The translations under genes and the position numbers were made by a program. This document shows positions 24,401 through 39,400 of a stretch of 64,000 nt of DNA, in pieces (position 1 is the first letter of the stretch; each line of letters begins with the position of its first letter). Source of the DNA: Ophthalmolycus amberensis (Eukaryota > Chordata > Actinopteri > Perciformes > Zoarcidae); contig JAFEUB010001059.1 in assembly GCA_024529925.1 (NCBI GenBank), positions 1-64,000 on the forward strand. Direction: 5' to 3'. The notes below the pieces were generated by a model. That model did not search any database and was not told the origin of the DNA. It worked only from the letters and a program-made list of their open reading frames with translations.

Positions 24401-27400
24401 AGGAAAAAAGATCATCTTACTTGATACAGAGACAAAAGGAGAGAGTGGACACTGAGTGCCTTGCCGCTCAAGGACACGCAACTGTAGAAGCTCTACAAAC
24501 ATCCAACAGTTTGTCTTCTTTTTTTTGACCAACAACACAAAGCAATGCGAGTGCTTTTGTGTAGGTGGGACTACAGATGAAAAATAGCCTTTTGGCCAAC
24601 TCTGGCACATTTGCAGAAATGTTTTTTATTAATGTGCACTGTCCCGTTCAAATAAACCAATAAATAAATAAAATAAATTCGTTGAGGTGCTTAGCCAGTG
24701 AAGGGGGAAAAAAAGCACTTTGTAAAATTCCTTTACCTTTTCAGTCTGGTCAGAAGCTGCAACAACATCTTGTCGTGGCTGACATGTCAAAGTCAAATAG
24801 GTACAAGGCGACCTGCCAGGTAAGAAAGATCGTATACAAGCGCACTGTGTAATGTCCAGCCACATGACTCAAAGAAACTGGTCAGCACTTCAGCTCCACA
24901 ACTGGGTCCATTCAATTTAAAAGCAAACTATTACTAACAGCAGGGACAGACTGAAATTCTGAGAGCTGGATTCTGTTGTTCTTCATGTCGATCCGTCGAT
25001 TCTGCTCACAAAAAACAACTGTTGGATTGCAACAAAGTGTGATGGGGAAAGACACTCGGAAACACAGATGACCGGGTTTTAAATCAAGCCAACAGTTTAG
25101 CCAGATGATCTTCACCAGTGATCTGTAATCAACACACAAGTTTCCTGCTAAATAACAAGAAATTGCGGTGCAAAGCTGCCGAAGGTTGAGCTCATTTAGA
25201 AACCGTTCCATAGCCTATAGCTTGTCCACCAGAGAGCAAAGTTGTTGGTTTTTTTTGGTATATTTAACTTAACATTATATTTAAACATTATAGGGATCTT
25301 CATAAAAAATGTATTTTAAAAATCCTACTGTTCGGACCTCTAAGTCGGTGAGGCTAGAATGTAGTTTATTAATGTACAGATCAAAATTTAGAGAATATCA
25401 AAAATCTCTAACCACTACCTTTCCAGCTGAAAAGGGTTTTCAGTTGTGTTGTGAATGAATTCAGGTCTAAATCTTGACATTTTAGTAAATATTAGAATTC
25501 TACATATTGTGTTATGTAAATATGCATATATGCAAAATAAATCGACCTTCTCCAAATCGTTGACCAGCTAAGCTGTTCCATCATACATATGGTGTTTTTA
25601 ATGTGTGTTCACAACATGTTGGTTTATGTTGGTAACTGTCATTTATTTTGTGGAAATTCATACTTTTAACATTTCTTGAGAGCTGCATTTTGCTTATCTA
25701 CCTCATTCAATCAAACGCTCGGCCCGTCCAACCTTATGCAAAACGTTTCCCCTGAAACATCACCTGAGTGATCTGCGGTAGGGAACTGAAAACCGCCCCC
25801 TCTCTTTCCATCATTTCTACTTTGCTGCGTTGTTAAATGTGCAGCGAGAGAGCTGCAATGGTTGACACTGGGAAGGCAATTTCACAATTTCACAGAAAAA
25901 TAAAAATAAAAGCAATTTCTTAAGCATTTCATTTAGATTTTTTACAAAGCCAGCTGAACAAAGCTCAACGCCTCGCCTTGCTTTTAATTGCCGTTTCATC
26001 ACGCTCTGAGGTCACGGCACTCCAGCTCAAACTTGTTCTACACTCGTGAGGTGTTACGGCACCTAATTGCTGAATATGCAGGCGCTGAGCCAGCGTCTGA
26101 GCTCCACACTTTATTTCTATCACATCCCCACCCGGCTAGTTGTCACCTTATGACACACACACACACACACACACACGGAACAGAAGTGTTGTTAGTGCGA
26201 CCAGACTGAGCAAAATGTACAGATTTCCCTTAAATAACCTTTGATCTGTTGCGTGGAAGTATGCTTGTTCTTCACACATTGTTGTGTCAAAATTGCTCAG
26301 CTCATCAGCACCGCACGCCGAGCCATTACGAGCGTTAATGATGTGGGAACTTGCATTTACGGCGGTGCGACGTGACCTTTCGTGTTTCACACAGTCCAAA
26401 CACACCCTGGAGCCAAACCAGCCCGTGAAACATCGGCCCCCTCTAAAGCGCCCAGATTCAGGGCTCTGCAGGAACGGAGACATTCATGCGTTGAAGCCAG
26501 GTGGCGACCTCCGGTTCTGACGAGTGAAGCCGATGCTTCATATCTTAAAACCTGTATTCTCTCCAGTGTCCAGCAGGGGGCGACTCCTCTGGTTGTATAG
26601 AAGTCTATGAGATGATGACTCTACTTCTCTCTTGATTTATTACCTCAGTAAACATTATAAACATGAGTTGATGGTCTCAATCTCTAGTTTCAAGTCTTCT
26701 TCAATACAGCACGATGTTCATTTAGTAAATGATGGTCCATTTAGAGTCAAATAGACCATGAAGCAGGGGATGCTTTAGGGCGGGGCTACACTGTGATTGC
26801 CAGGTCGCTGCCAGAGACGTAGACGTCTCTATGTCACTCCTACACATTCCAAATATGGCAATTTCCGAAATCGCCAAACTCGAGGCTTCAAAACGGATGG
26901 GTGACGTCACGACGACTACGTCCATTTCTACGTCTGTAGTTAAAAGCATCCAGCGTTATTACAATTGTATCTAACTGTATTAACGAACAACTTCCATTAC
27001 GTCCAAAACTCTGTCTTTTTGGGTGTTTCCCAGTAAACTGTACACTTAACAGTAGCAAAAAGAAGATGGTCATATTTTGTCTTCTTGAAGCTAAACATAA
27101 AATTGCAATGGCTTGGAAATCTGTTCACAGGCCAAGCAAACGAAATTGGATCGAGGGACTGATACATTGCCTCGCCCTAGAGAAACTTACATATGCAGTT
27201 AAAGGGAAATATAACATCTTTGCAAAGATTTGGGGCTCATTTATGGAGTTTCTGGAGGGGGAAGATTTTGTTGTAACCATATAGTCTACTGTTTTCCTTT
27301 TTGTTTCCCTTCCCCGTTTTCATTTTTTTCTCTGACTGGTCACATTAGGGAATGTGGGAGCATTCTATTTGTGGGGTATAATATGTATCTACCTGTGCAT

Positions 27401-30400
27401 GTACATATCTGTCACCCTCTACTGTTATTTTTTATTTTTGTTTCTGCAGAGAAACAGCCAGTAACGTCCAACAACACATGCCATTTTTATCTTTATTTGA
27501 AATTTCTCCAAGTGCCTTTTGTTGTGCCTTGTCTTGTCTTGTTTTGTCTTGTTTTGCCTTGTTTTGTCTTGTTTGTGTATTGTGGAAAAGACAATAAAAA
27601 ACATTTGTCAAAAAAAAAGCATCCAGCGTCTTGTTTAATGTCTCTCACAGACGGAGCATTCCCGCTTTCATCTCCTTCTGCAGAAACAAGGATTGGATTT
27701 ACGCCATCTATAGCACCATTGCATCCCCCTGCAGCCCACACTCAGTCTCACACTGACACACACATGCACACACAAGTGCACGTATGCAGAACAGTTTCGT
27801 TAAGAATGCATCATGTGAAAAATACAACACAATTACCGAGGCCTCGCCTTGCCAGTCCCGCTCGGTCCATACATCATTTTTTAAAGGAGCGGGGGCACAG
27901 TGTGGATTTAAGTGCGTGGGCGAGTCTCACAAATGATGCCAAGAAAGGCAGGCGTGAGACACATCGGGCCCCGGCTTTTTGATTCTACATTTAAAGGTCT
28001 CGGAGCTCACTCTGTGTTGCCCAGGGGGGAGCGTCGGGCCGCTGAATCATGGATGCAAAACAAGGAAGACACTTTAAATGGGTGACTTTTCCCTGAACTT
28101 AAACTTTGAGTGACGCAGCGGCGGAGACTGTCCAAGACAACAGGTAACACTAACATGATTCATTAGGGATTGGTAAAAAGAAAGAAAAAGTATGAATACA
28201 TTCTAATACTTGAATCCTAGAATCAGTTAACTCTGGGTTGATTAAGCAGCGGATACTTATTAAAGGCTCATTTGATGACTTATTTAAAGTTGAGTTTTTT
28301 GCTTCGCCTCTGTCATGCACTGTGCAGCTTATATATTTATTTATTTTCCGTCTTCATCAAGCCAAAGCTATTTTTACAAGTGAGAAGCCAGTTTTTTGCT
28401 GGCGAGGCTGTCAACTCCTCCACGGGGACAGAGGATACGTGTCATATTTAAAAAAAACACATTTTCAGATCAAAAACTTCAAAAAAAACCTTAAGAACTT
28501 ATGTATGACAGGAGATCATTGGAATTAACGTTTTAATGTCTTCTGAACGATTAGAATCAGAAGAAAATAAAGCGTGTGGGAGATGTATTTGCAGAGATGA
28601 GGACTTTTAAAGGACTTAAAACAACGAGACACGCTCTGTTATTCTGTTTTACAGGCTCCCGCTTTCTGCAGAGTGGATTCAGCGAAAGATCAAAATGTAT
28701 TCGCTGGCTGAGAGAGTGATAAGGAGCTTGTTAAACAACACAGTGCTCTGCAATTCTGTTTTATCAGCATGCTGCTCTGATCATTTGGACTTTGAATGTG
28801 CAGCGTAGCTTGAATAAAGCAGTGTGTACAGTAGCTGAACATGCACGTGGTTCCATGTGTACCAGAGGAGGCTGGGCCAGAGAGGCAACAGGGAGAGGGA
28901 AATGTCTTATTAAAATGAGAAGCTGGTTGAAATAAAGCATGACAAAATATCGCTGTCCTTAATAAAATGACCGTTACTCTCTTCTATTCTCCATCGATTG
29001 TATGTGAATGTGACGAATAGATTCATACAGTAGCACCGTGCAGATTACATCATAACTACTTTTAAACACATCACCACAAAGATGACATTTTATTTGGGTT
29101 CAAATTACGTGCACAATTAATTGAATATTAATCGCAAACAAGATTTTGTCTTCACACAAATGAATGAAGGTGATCAACAGATAATTGATCAATAATTTTT
29201 TTAATGATATCATATCGCCGCATATGAGATAAAGTGCTTTCTAAACTCACAGCCAGCCACCAAGGGGAAACACTTTTATTGACAATGGTTACGTTTGTTA
29301 AATCATTGTGTCGGAATTGCGATTAATTTGCATTATTTTCAAAAAGGCCAGCAGGGGGCGACTCCTCTGGTTGTATAGAAGTTGAGATGAGAAGATGAGA
29401 AAATGACTCTACTTCTCTCTTGATTTATTACCTCAGTAAACATTGTAAACATGAGTTTATGGTCTCAGGAGTTTTAGCACAACGTACAGGCTTTTTCAAC
29501 ATGTTGGTATGATTTTATTTAGCTTTTAGGAAATGCATCGTCAAAACTGCGGTTGATTTAAATAGGAAAGTGACAATAATAATATTTTCTCTGTAAAAAC
29601 CAATGAATGTATTTTCTGCACATAAAAGCTCATGAAATATTCCACATGATTTTGGATTTTGGTGTTTCTTTCATAAGTCACACATTCTCTAATAACGACT
29701 GGATGATTAATGATTTACTAAAGGATCAGATTTGAATTCTCCCAGCACGCAGCATCTATCAGCCAGAGGTTGCAGGTCAAGCCACTGCTCTCAAAGCCCC
29801 GCTGCATTTAACATCAGTCTCTGGTTCTTATTCAGCCGACAGCCTGCGCCACTGATTTTGTCACCAGATATCAATCGTAAGCCGTTGTGAGTCACGTGGT
29901 CTCAGAGTTCAGTAAATATGAAAAGCAGAAGTCCAACAATATCGTGCTGAGATGGATGTACTTCTCACTCTGCGCTTTTTCAAGTTTCCCTTTTTTAAGG
30001 CCGCAAAGAAAAAAATGTACGTAATGCAGCATCGATCTAAAGTTATTGACATGTTGCTTCAACGCCCATCAGTCATTTCAGGCACGCCATCAAGCTTACA
30101 GTACATCCATCCCTCCAACCCATCGCTCATCCAGTGGAGGCTCCTCTACCACACATTCTGGTCTCTCTCTAAAGTTTCTCTTTAAGGGGGGGGGGGGGGT
30201 TCGGACTATTTGCAGTGGGGTTGTATGAGGTACCCATCCATCTTCAGTGTGTTGACTACAGTAGATGAAAGTCGACACGCCAGAGAAACAGACAGGTGCA
30301 AAGCAATGTACTGCTGTGGACGTATTTCAGACATCATGTTTAGAATATGTATCAGGTCTTTACCTCGCTGAGACAGCCCTCACTGAGTTGCTGGTCTTTA

Positions 30401-33400
30401 ACTTTTAGGCTTAAAAAAATGTTATTTATTCATTTATTAGTATGTTTGTATTATTGTGTGTCTTTGGAGGAACTGAACTAACATTTAAAACACCAAAGTC
30501 ACACAATAACACAAACTAACTAACCGATGGAGGCGACTCCTGTGTTCTGAGAGGTAAAATGACCGTTTATGTCAAAGGAGTCTGGTGGCTTTGAAGAGAG
30601 CAGAGATGATAGTTCCTCCATCAGAAAGAGTTGTCTGACGGTATGGTAAAGCAGTAAAAATATTAGAAATATAGCGTACACTTGAACTGATATTGATTTT
30701 AGATGTCTTAAATACGTCACATTGTCAGTGCTGGTTCTCCAAACTCCATCTACTGTAGGTGATACAGTGACTCTGGAGAAGAAGCTCATACAACCACACT
30801 TCTAAACATCCAGAATGTCCATTTGAATGTCGTGGCCCTGCTGGTGTCTGAGCATGTTACCACATCTCAGCTCAGACAGGATGCAGGAAGAGCAGTGGAA
30901 ATGAACCACGAAGCAGTCTGTTAACTCCAACTTCACTCAAATAATTAATCCGACATTTGATCCAATTTGACATCAACTTTTCGCAAACAAGCATAATATG
31001 GCGCATGTGTCACAATTAATGAGTGAAAGTAAACTAAATCAAGAAGGGGAGTGGCTCCAAACATCCGGCCCGGTCAGCTGTCTTTTTCCCAAACCGCGAC
31101 AGAGCTGGTGCTGGAGGAGCCGTGTCAGTGTGCAGAGGCTGGGAGACACACAGCAAACACTGGAGGGAGCCCAGCTTCAGGATATTCCACAATATATTTC
31201 AATTTGTCGCAGTAAAATACATAATTACAATTTATTTTGCTGCGTTAATCCACCAGATGTTTCCATCATAATAATGGAGACTTTTATGAGTTGAACTGTA
31301 ATTAAACTATATTGGATGCCATGACTGTGGTTGTGCTGCTGCCATAATTACCAAGTCACGCCTATTAGACGTGCTATTTTATCTTCTTCTGTGGTTTTTT
31401 AATGGTTTGCTTTTCTGTTAAGTATTAAGAATCCATGTTTTCTTCTGTCACTGTTGCTGAGACCTCATTGTGGTATTTCTGCTCCGACATGTGAAATAAA
31501 AGTGGACTTTTGCTCCTCGAGAACACAATCTGATGGATTCTAATTTGATTTCATCTATTCGGGCAAAAACAATTGGGCCACGATTACGCACTAGATGAAG
31601 GAGCTCCGAGAAGGAAATCACATTTTGGCAAATTACTCCGTGACCTTTGTGAAACCTCCAGATTTGTTTCCCGCTCCAGTAGCTCGAGACAAACGCATTA
31701 CAGTTTATCTGCCATAATTAATTAATCTTCTACGATATTTCCTTTCTAAATTTTGCTCATAAAAATGCGTCCAGTTTAAACGAGAGGGTTTGTCTTTCCT
31801 GCTGTCCCCCGGAGTACAAATGAAGTTGACAGTGGAGACATGAAAACTAATTGATCAGCTCCGTAGACAACTCCCCCGGGGGAAAGTCAGGTCAAGTGCT
31901 CCAGACAATCTATTTTCCTATTTTCCATTTTCCCGGCCCTGCAGCGCCGTGGAGCGTAGTCATGGTCACACCTGTAAACAATTAAAGCCACAGCGAGTGA
32001 TAAGCGCCGCGAGTTCTATAGGCCTTTTGCTGCACTGACACTCAAGACTGTCTCGAACCACAGCAAGTATACAAGTCCTTAACAATTAGTTAATAAGCAA
32101 CACAAATGTGCATCAACAAGTTATATCACAGCTGCTTGTCCACTAAGTTGCACATGCAGGAAGGCGGAGCTTCCTTTTTTCCACTGAGTTCTAAAATTCA
32201 AAACCGTATGACCGTGATGGATAGAAGAAATATTGGGACATCAAAAGGGATTTGCTTTTTCCCAGTTGACCCTTCGCTGAGCCTGCTGCTACTCCACCAA
32301 GCTGTCAGAGCTCCATGGAGCCCACACTGTCACTAACCGCACTCCCTGAATAGATATGATCACATTTTTGGAAAAACTAAAAATGCAATTTCAGAGAGAA
32401 GCAGACAGAAGGGTCTACAACAGGGGTGCCCACACTTTTTCGGCTTGCGAGGTACTTTTAAAATGACCAAGTCAAAATGATCTACCTACATTAAAAATGC
32501 GGAATATATATTTATATATATATATATATATATATATACTGAGTATATTTTATATTTACAATATATGTTGGCGTACCTTGCATAACTGCATGAATCCTTA
32601 TGGCACAATACAATTCTGTACATTTGTGGTCATTACCTTACTCTGATGACTTGCACTGAATGGGATTGGCCAGAGTTGCATAATCCGGACAGTAGCTGCT
32701 GGTATCCGCCTCAAGCAGACTTCAAATGATCATCAGTCATGGTGGAACGGTGTATGACTTAATGTTCTTCATGTGGGAAAAGGCTGACTCACATAAATGA
32801 GTAGAGCCGAATAATGCAGTCAGGAAGGTATCACATGTCCTCATGTTTGGGTATTTTTCCTCTGTGAGGACACTGTCCATGAGCCCTGGACTTCAGCTGA
32901 ATGTCAGCTTGCAGTGTCAGGATCTCATCCTCCACTCCAGACGAGTTCAGGTGAAACAGCGTTGACATTTTTGATGCGAGTGAATCAACCTCAATATCTT
33001 CCCGAAATGTGCAGCACATAAGTGTAGCAACTGGCTCGAGTAAAGCAAAGTCTGGAAAGCGTTTGTCAAACTCTGACAGACACTTGTCAACCTGCTCTGT
33101 GTAGCGCGCACTGTCAAGTTACGCACACGCCTTCCGCTGAGTCTCCAGTTCTGACGCCAGGTTTTGGAAGTTTCCCAAATCATTTAGCTTCTTTAGTAGA
33201 AATAAATTGGAAGGCTAACTAATTAGCTCGCCGGAGTTTTGCAGTAGCTCGCGCGGTTGACCGCGCATACGTGGTGACCAGTGTGTTAGAAAATCAAGTG
33301 GCAAATGCCATGCGGACATCTCATTGTTTTTGAATGGCATGCGATCTACCCGCACTACCGGTCGATCGCGATCGACGTATTGGGCACCCCTGCTCTACAA

Positions 33401-36400
33401 CATATTGTTCAACATGTGTTTGAAGGATAAATCCACGATATCAAACTGATTCAGCAGAGAAAACAGTTAAAAAGCTAAAGAGAGAAGCTAAAGCTACAGA
33501 TCACAGTGTGAAAGTGAACCACCACATCACCTGGAGATCCAGACAGAAGACGATGATATTAAGGAATTAAAAAGTGCAGACATTCAGTAGCTAGCGTAGC
33601 ATAGAAGTGCTAACTCTAGTTAATGACATGCTAACATACTCTGCTAATGCTAGCTCTACAGGTTTTGACGTAGAAACGTGATGTTTTAGAAATGTATTTC
33701 TGCTTCCAACATTTGAACACTAACTCAAAATCAACAAAACCAGCCCGAAGATGAAGACCGTCTACCCCCGCTACCTCTCTTCTCTCTGCCTGTTGTCAAC
33801 CACAAATGTATTGACGTCATATTAGTAATAGCCTCGTCAATTTTCCATTCTACACTATAAGATGTACCTGCCTTTTATTGAAAGAATATCCCCTATCTCT
33901 GTATGACAGCAAAGACGCACCAGGACAAGTGAGGGTGTCATGTTTCGATGCTTGACATTACATTGCTTGACACAAGCCAATGTTGCACACATGTTGGTTT
34001 TGGTTCTGGTAATATGTCAGACAAAAGTTCCTCTAAAGCCCTTATGAGTCCATCTGTTAATGATACACAAAAAAACAACTTGACTTTGAAGGCATATGTC
34101 TGTTTTTGTAGAAAAATGAAGTAATCTCAGTGAACATTGGTGTAGTCTAGTTTGTCAGATGTTTGGTGTTCATGGGCGTTCACAGACATTGCTGTGGACC
34201 ACAACGCATGAACTGTCCCCAGGGACTGAGAACCTTTGGAAGTCCTCCTGCGGGGACCAGGGTCTAAAGTAAGATGAAGGGACATTTGACACCCATAAAG
34301 GCCATGGTCTGTAGTACAAGAACCTTCAGGGTGGGGTTTGCACGGATGATCGTCGCCTCTTCAACTCGTGTGGCGCTTCATTGATGAACCAACAAAGTAT
34401 TGATTCAGGACCATTGAGGACGAGGGGGGAGCATTTCTCTCAAAGTACAGTCAGGCTTTGTCTTCACTTACTTGCTCATTTTAAATAAATGTCATTTCTT
34501 CCGTTTTCACAGCGGTTACATTCTGAAGCACAAATAAATAACCAACAGACTCTCAGCAGATGATTTAGTGTGCAGGTAGACGCTCTCCTCTGCATCTCGT
34601 TCACTCCGTCCAACGTGCAGCAGCAGTAACAAACCCAAGATGTGATTTAGAAACACTGAGCTGCAGCCCCAAGTCATGCTGCTTTGTATTTGTCAGAGGA
34701 CTAACTTGCTTCAGATTCCTAAGTCTTTAGATCGCTATGGTTCTAAAAACCCTAATGGAGGTCATGTCGTAATGATGGAGGAACTACTGGCCTGGTTTTC
34801 ATGAAACTCGGTGGAAGAGAACCCATGACATTTAGGAGCTGATACGAATTGTGGGACGGATTTCTGAAACTCTTGGTTGGGGTATGTGCCCTCCCTTGAC
34901 CTTGTGGTTGACGTAACAAACTTAATGTGTCATTGAGTCATTATTAATAACTAGAAAGCTCTGCATTTCAAAGTGACTGTATGTTCTCACTGCCAGCTGC
35001 CTATGGACGACTATGACGTCTTTCTCTTTGACTTTTTCTTCACTTTTTTCATCTCGGTCCCATCAGGCTCTTTGCTTCGTGCTCAGTTGTCGCTGCAAAT
35101 AACATTTGGCTTTCTTTTCTTTTTTTTCACAGATTTAGATCAACAAATGTTTGCGCTCTTGAACCCGGGCTTTAGAAGAAGTAGTGGCAGCTGTGTGACG
35201 CCAAGGGAAGAACGCCTGCACGCCGACAGAAGATGAGAAGACACTTGAGTTCATCGCAGGTGCCACAAGGCGATGTCAGAGCCTTTGTCAGTGCAACACC
35301 TTCTTGGCGTTACCACCACTCGTGTTATTGGCCAGTGCTGTTTGTCTGACAGCCAATTGAACAATTACAGGGTTTGGAAGTTGGGCTGACTGCGGTTCAA
35401 CAGAATGTTACATTTTGTTGATGATCAAATAACCTGATTCTTGTTTAGCATCGGTTGAGCTTCTTCAACGTTAGTTTTTTTTATTTCCCATGAATATTAG
35501 ATATGATTTAAAGGTTAAACAGAGTTTAAATAACTGTTGTAGGGTAAAGTTCACCCTTAAGCACCATAATAAATAGGTTGAGACGTCAAGTCTACTGCAT
35601 GTTTACTGGTTAAGTTGCAAGCATAAAAGAGTGAGCCAACGATTCAGCGACTGTAACTTCACTGTGTTCTCCGTGGATTTGACGACGGTAGCTGGTCAAG
35701 CCAGAGAGCAGAGACCGTGTTTATTGAATTAAAAATCAATAAGGTTACCATGGTAACAATCCCAGTAGGAGACGGAGCTGATTTATGTCGTGTCCTCGGC
35801 TCACCTGTCTCCGGGTCACACTGGTGCTCACAGGGGTCCAGGAGGCGTCGCCCGCACAGCTCGCCGACCCAGGGCCCGCTGGCATTCTGCTGGTAGTACA
35901 ACAAGATCTGTGCCGGGTTCAGCCAGTCTGAGGCTTCCAGCTGGCTCCCCTGCAGCAAAATGAACCTGGATCCTGAGGAGGACGGAGGGAGGAGGGATGG
36001 AAAGAAACAAGAATAGAAGGATGCAAGAGAGAGGGAAGAAATGAGAGAAGGGTTGAGGAGAAGGGGAGAGGGAGAGGAAGCAGAAGGACGTGGAGGGTGG
36101 ATGAGCAAAGAGCAGGGGGAGGGAGGATGGAAAAGCAGGACGATATGAGAAAATATCCCACCAGTTGAAATATGAAAATAAAAACAGCACTAAGACACGG
36201 TGTATTTTGGACTTCAATGCAGGTCAAATATCTTTAATTTGAGACATCAGCTCCAAACTGAAATGGAAGAAATGGATGCTTTATGGTGTGTTCACACCAA
36301 ACACAAAGACAACTTTTCGCACAGCGTGATTTCATCCACAGTCGAAGGAAAGAAGTGACACGAATGATGCAAATAGGGAATCACTCCATCCATTGTGTCA

Positions 36401-39400
36401 TAAAAGTCCATCAGCGCTGAGACCCTGATGTTGTTTAATCACAAATGGACGACAAAAATCAGCAATACGAGGCAAAATTATGGAATAAAATGGAATAGTT
36501 TGCAGTAAATCAAATAAAAGCCTGAAACAAGCTTCTCAGCTACTTCTGTGATATTTGAAAGATAATAACCATTATTATTTAGTATCATTAAAGCAGGAGC
36601 TGAGATCCAGCCAGGGCAACAAACACTGAAAGTGTGTTGGACAATGTGATGAAACAACAGCTGCAATGTTGGTGATTCATCAGTAGCCACAGGCTGCCAC
36701 TCTGTTGCCCTGCAGTCACACATGTGCTCCACGAGGAGAACGGCAACGGTGAAGAAAACATTGGTTCACATTCCCGGCGGTGTTTGGATTCAAATGTGTG
36801 AGGATTAGAATGGTGGAGGTTCTGACAATGTCATCAATACATAAATGGCATGTTAGAGCCGTTTGCACAGCTTACGCTATGCACTGGAGGAGGGCCTTTG
36901 TTCGACCCTGCCGTCATAATGGTGCAGTGGGAGATCGTGTTACGGACTTCCCTCCTTTTCATGACTTTACATACACTGTGCATCACATTCAGCTGTGATT
37001 TAGGGTGATGGCACCGACTGACTCGGCCACACGTCCTGGTGACTGCAGCCGGAAGGTAACTCGGCTCATGTTGAGCGTCTGTCAGAACAAATCTCTCCTC
37101 AAACTCAGAAACTTTTTCAGGCTGCTCGTCAGTTTCACCAACTATTAACAACGAACACTGATGAGCAGTTCCTCCCCCTGATCTTCACACGCGTGTTACT
37201 AGCAGCACTTGTGACATGAATAAAGCAACGTGATGGCATTAGTGTTGAGCTCCAGTGGCAGGGCAACACATCGTCTACGTCTGCTAACAATTAAGGGTCC
37301 ATTCAATTTAAGTTATAATGACTTAATATAAAATAAAAAGTGATGTAGCTGCACATGTTTAGAAGTGAAAGGTGAGTATGGAAACTGACTTAGAATCTTG
37401 ACGATGCTCATAAGCTGCTTCGTACATGTAAATATTTAAATTCTGGGCATTTGATCAGTTGGGCTTCATTGTGGAGGACAAACATGTATTTCACAAAACA
37501 AAACGGCAATTCAAAGAACACATTTTCACAAAATATAATGACAATTCAATCAAAAACACAAAAGCAAAACAGAAAACATAACGACATATTGACATTCTGA
37601 AATGTTACATTTTCTGGTCATTGGGATTTGGGAAATGTTGAGTTTTGACTCTCAAGGCCACCACAAAAAACGAGACAAGGACTGCATTAGTCAGATTTAT
37701 CTGCAATTATTACCAATATGAAAGTCAAATTGTTACTTTGAATACACCGAGTCATCAAAGGCTTTGCAGCTTCAGTACTTTACTGAAGTGGGCCAGGCAG
37801 GAACACATTAATACGTGGAATATCTCCTGATTCATGCTGTATTTAAAAACATGCAATAGGTTGAAAATACAACCAGCCAAAGCAGAGAACACAGCCACGA
37901 GTCCAGCGCAGAGCTGCGGGTGTCCGTCTGTAGGTTAGCAGCAGCCCCGTGCCTTTGCAGACAGCGGATGCACCGGCCATGTTAAATGACTTGCTGGCCG
38001 GCTCTGTGCGCCCCGGTTAGTGCCGTCCCCTTTGACGAGCACTTATAAAATAGAGCACACACTGCAAATGGCCGGACACATCTTGTTTGTCTAATTGCGA
38101 TGAGTCATAAAGCTGCTCGTTAAATCTTTCAAACTTTACACACCAATCAGCAATGTTTCTCTTTTTATGGCACATTTTATGTCCGACAGTACTCCATGTC
38201 TGAATGCTGGATGTGCAATTTTTGTATTTTTTACATTATGAAATGGATTCTTATACGTCAAACATAAATGTTTTGGGTTTCCAAAAAAAAAGAATGCAGG
38301 AATAATCTTCTGACTTTAGGTTAACTGACTACAGTCCAAGATGGCCGTCCCATGGACCCTTGACATTTCAGTCACTCAGCGGCTCATAACATGTGTTACA
38401 GGAAGTGTTAAAATACGAATTCGCCAGATGGTGGGTTTCCTTCTTCGTGACTTATCTAGTGAGAAGGAACATCAGAAAAGTCTGACCTAGAAAGTTCTCT
38501 TCCACTGATGTCAAAACAAACTCAAAGACTGTGTTTAAGAAGTAGACAAAATCACCATAACATCATCCATTGGTTCGGAGTGGGTGGAGCTAAGTGCAGC
38601 TGAACGCTGAACGAGACAATTCTAGGCAACCAAAATATCATGATCGACTTTCATGAAGTGAAAACACACACAGTGAAAGGGTCAAAACAGGGAAAAGGCT
38701 GGACTCCACCGAGGTAGAGACCTGTCAATCACAAGGTAGCCACGCAGGTTGAAACACCATGCCATGAGACATTATAAAGACATTCATGGTTCCCAGAGGA
38801 TGAATCATAACGACTCTGTTGATCCCCTGAATGGTCCTCTACTACCACTATGGGGTTTGCATTTGTGGTTTTAAGTGAAAGCCGCTCAACACGCTGCTTA
38901 CGTGGCTGTAGACTCTTGGTTGTTTTGTCCCTCCGTACCGTCCTGAAGGCATTGTTTTCTGTGATATTTTCAACATCCCTCAAATTTCATGAGCAGCTGA
39001 GTGACTGGTATTATTAGGTTCTGGTAGGATGGCCAGTGATGGCTTCAGATGTCATTTGGACACGTATCAGACAAGACACAGATGGCAGTGGGAAACCTGT
39101 TTTCCACAAAACACAATTTGAGATGATAAACCTTGCCCACATTTCTATTTGAGACGCCAGGTTCGTCATATAGAGAAGTTTGTCCTGTCCTTTGTCACAG
39201 AATATCTTGAATAGCAGTAGATGTTGTTGTCCTGCGTGAAGAGATGATTACTTTCCCTGATGTGAAAGGCAAGGAGAAAGGTGTCGCTGCACGTTTTCTC
39301 TGCTTTTCTTCTCAGTATTCCGGGGCAGACACATGCGCAGCTGTGGCATTAATAGCTTCTTTCCCCCGGTGGCGGAATCCAGATTCTCATCTGATTCGTC

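Larger units (their letters stand above)
23296..35804 (-). other. astn1: astn1 intron E7-E8 (12.5 kb)
   Basis: A transposon-rich intron: a 972-bp hAT element (32421-33392), an inverted-repeat element (30219-30795), dispersed-repeat copies (29265-29465 and 26490-26760), a 5'-truncated L1 (26957-27614), a CA microsatellite (26153-26176), a G-run (30186-30199) and a short repeat shared with 63.7 kb (33496-33534). An acceptor-like site followed by a 33-codon open frame on + at 35136-35236 was noted but not accepted as a gene. Confidence 0.8.

Noticed and set aside
24580..24610. Possible miR-488 (hosted in an ASTN1 intron in mammals)
   Set aside because: Only a short stretch (AAAGGCTATTT on minus) resembles the mature sequence, without the opposite hairpin arm. 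No other site matching the miR-488 arms was found by eye in the window.
27230..27982. 250-residue open frame on +
   Set aside because: It runs from the L1 3' end through its poly(A) into unrelated intron, so it is a chance fusion of element and flank.
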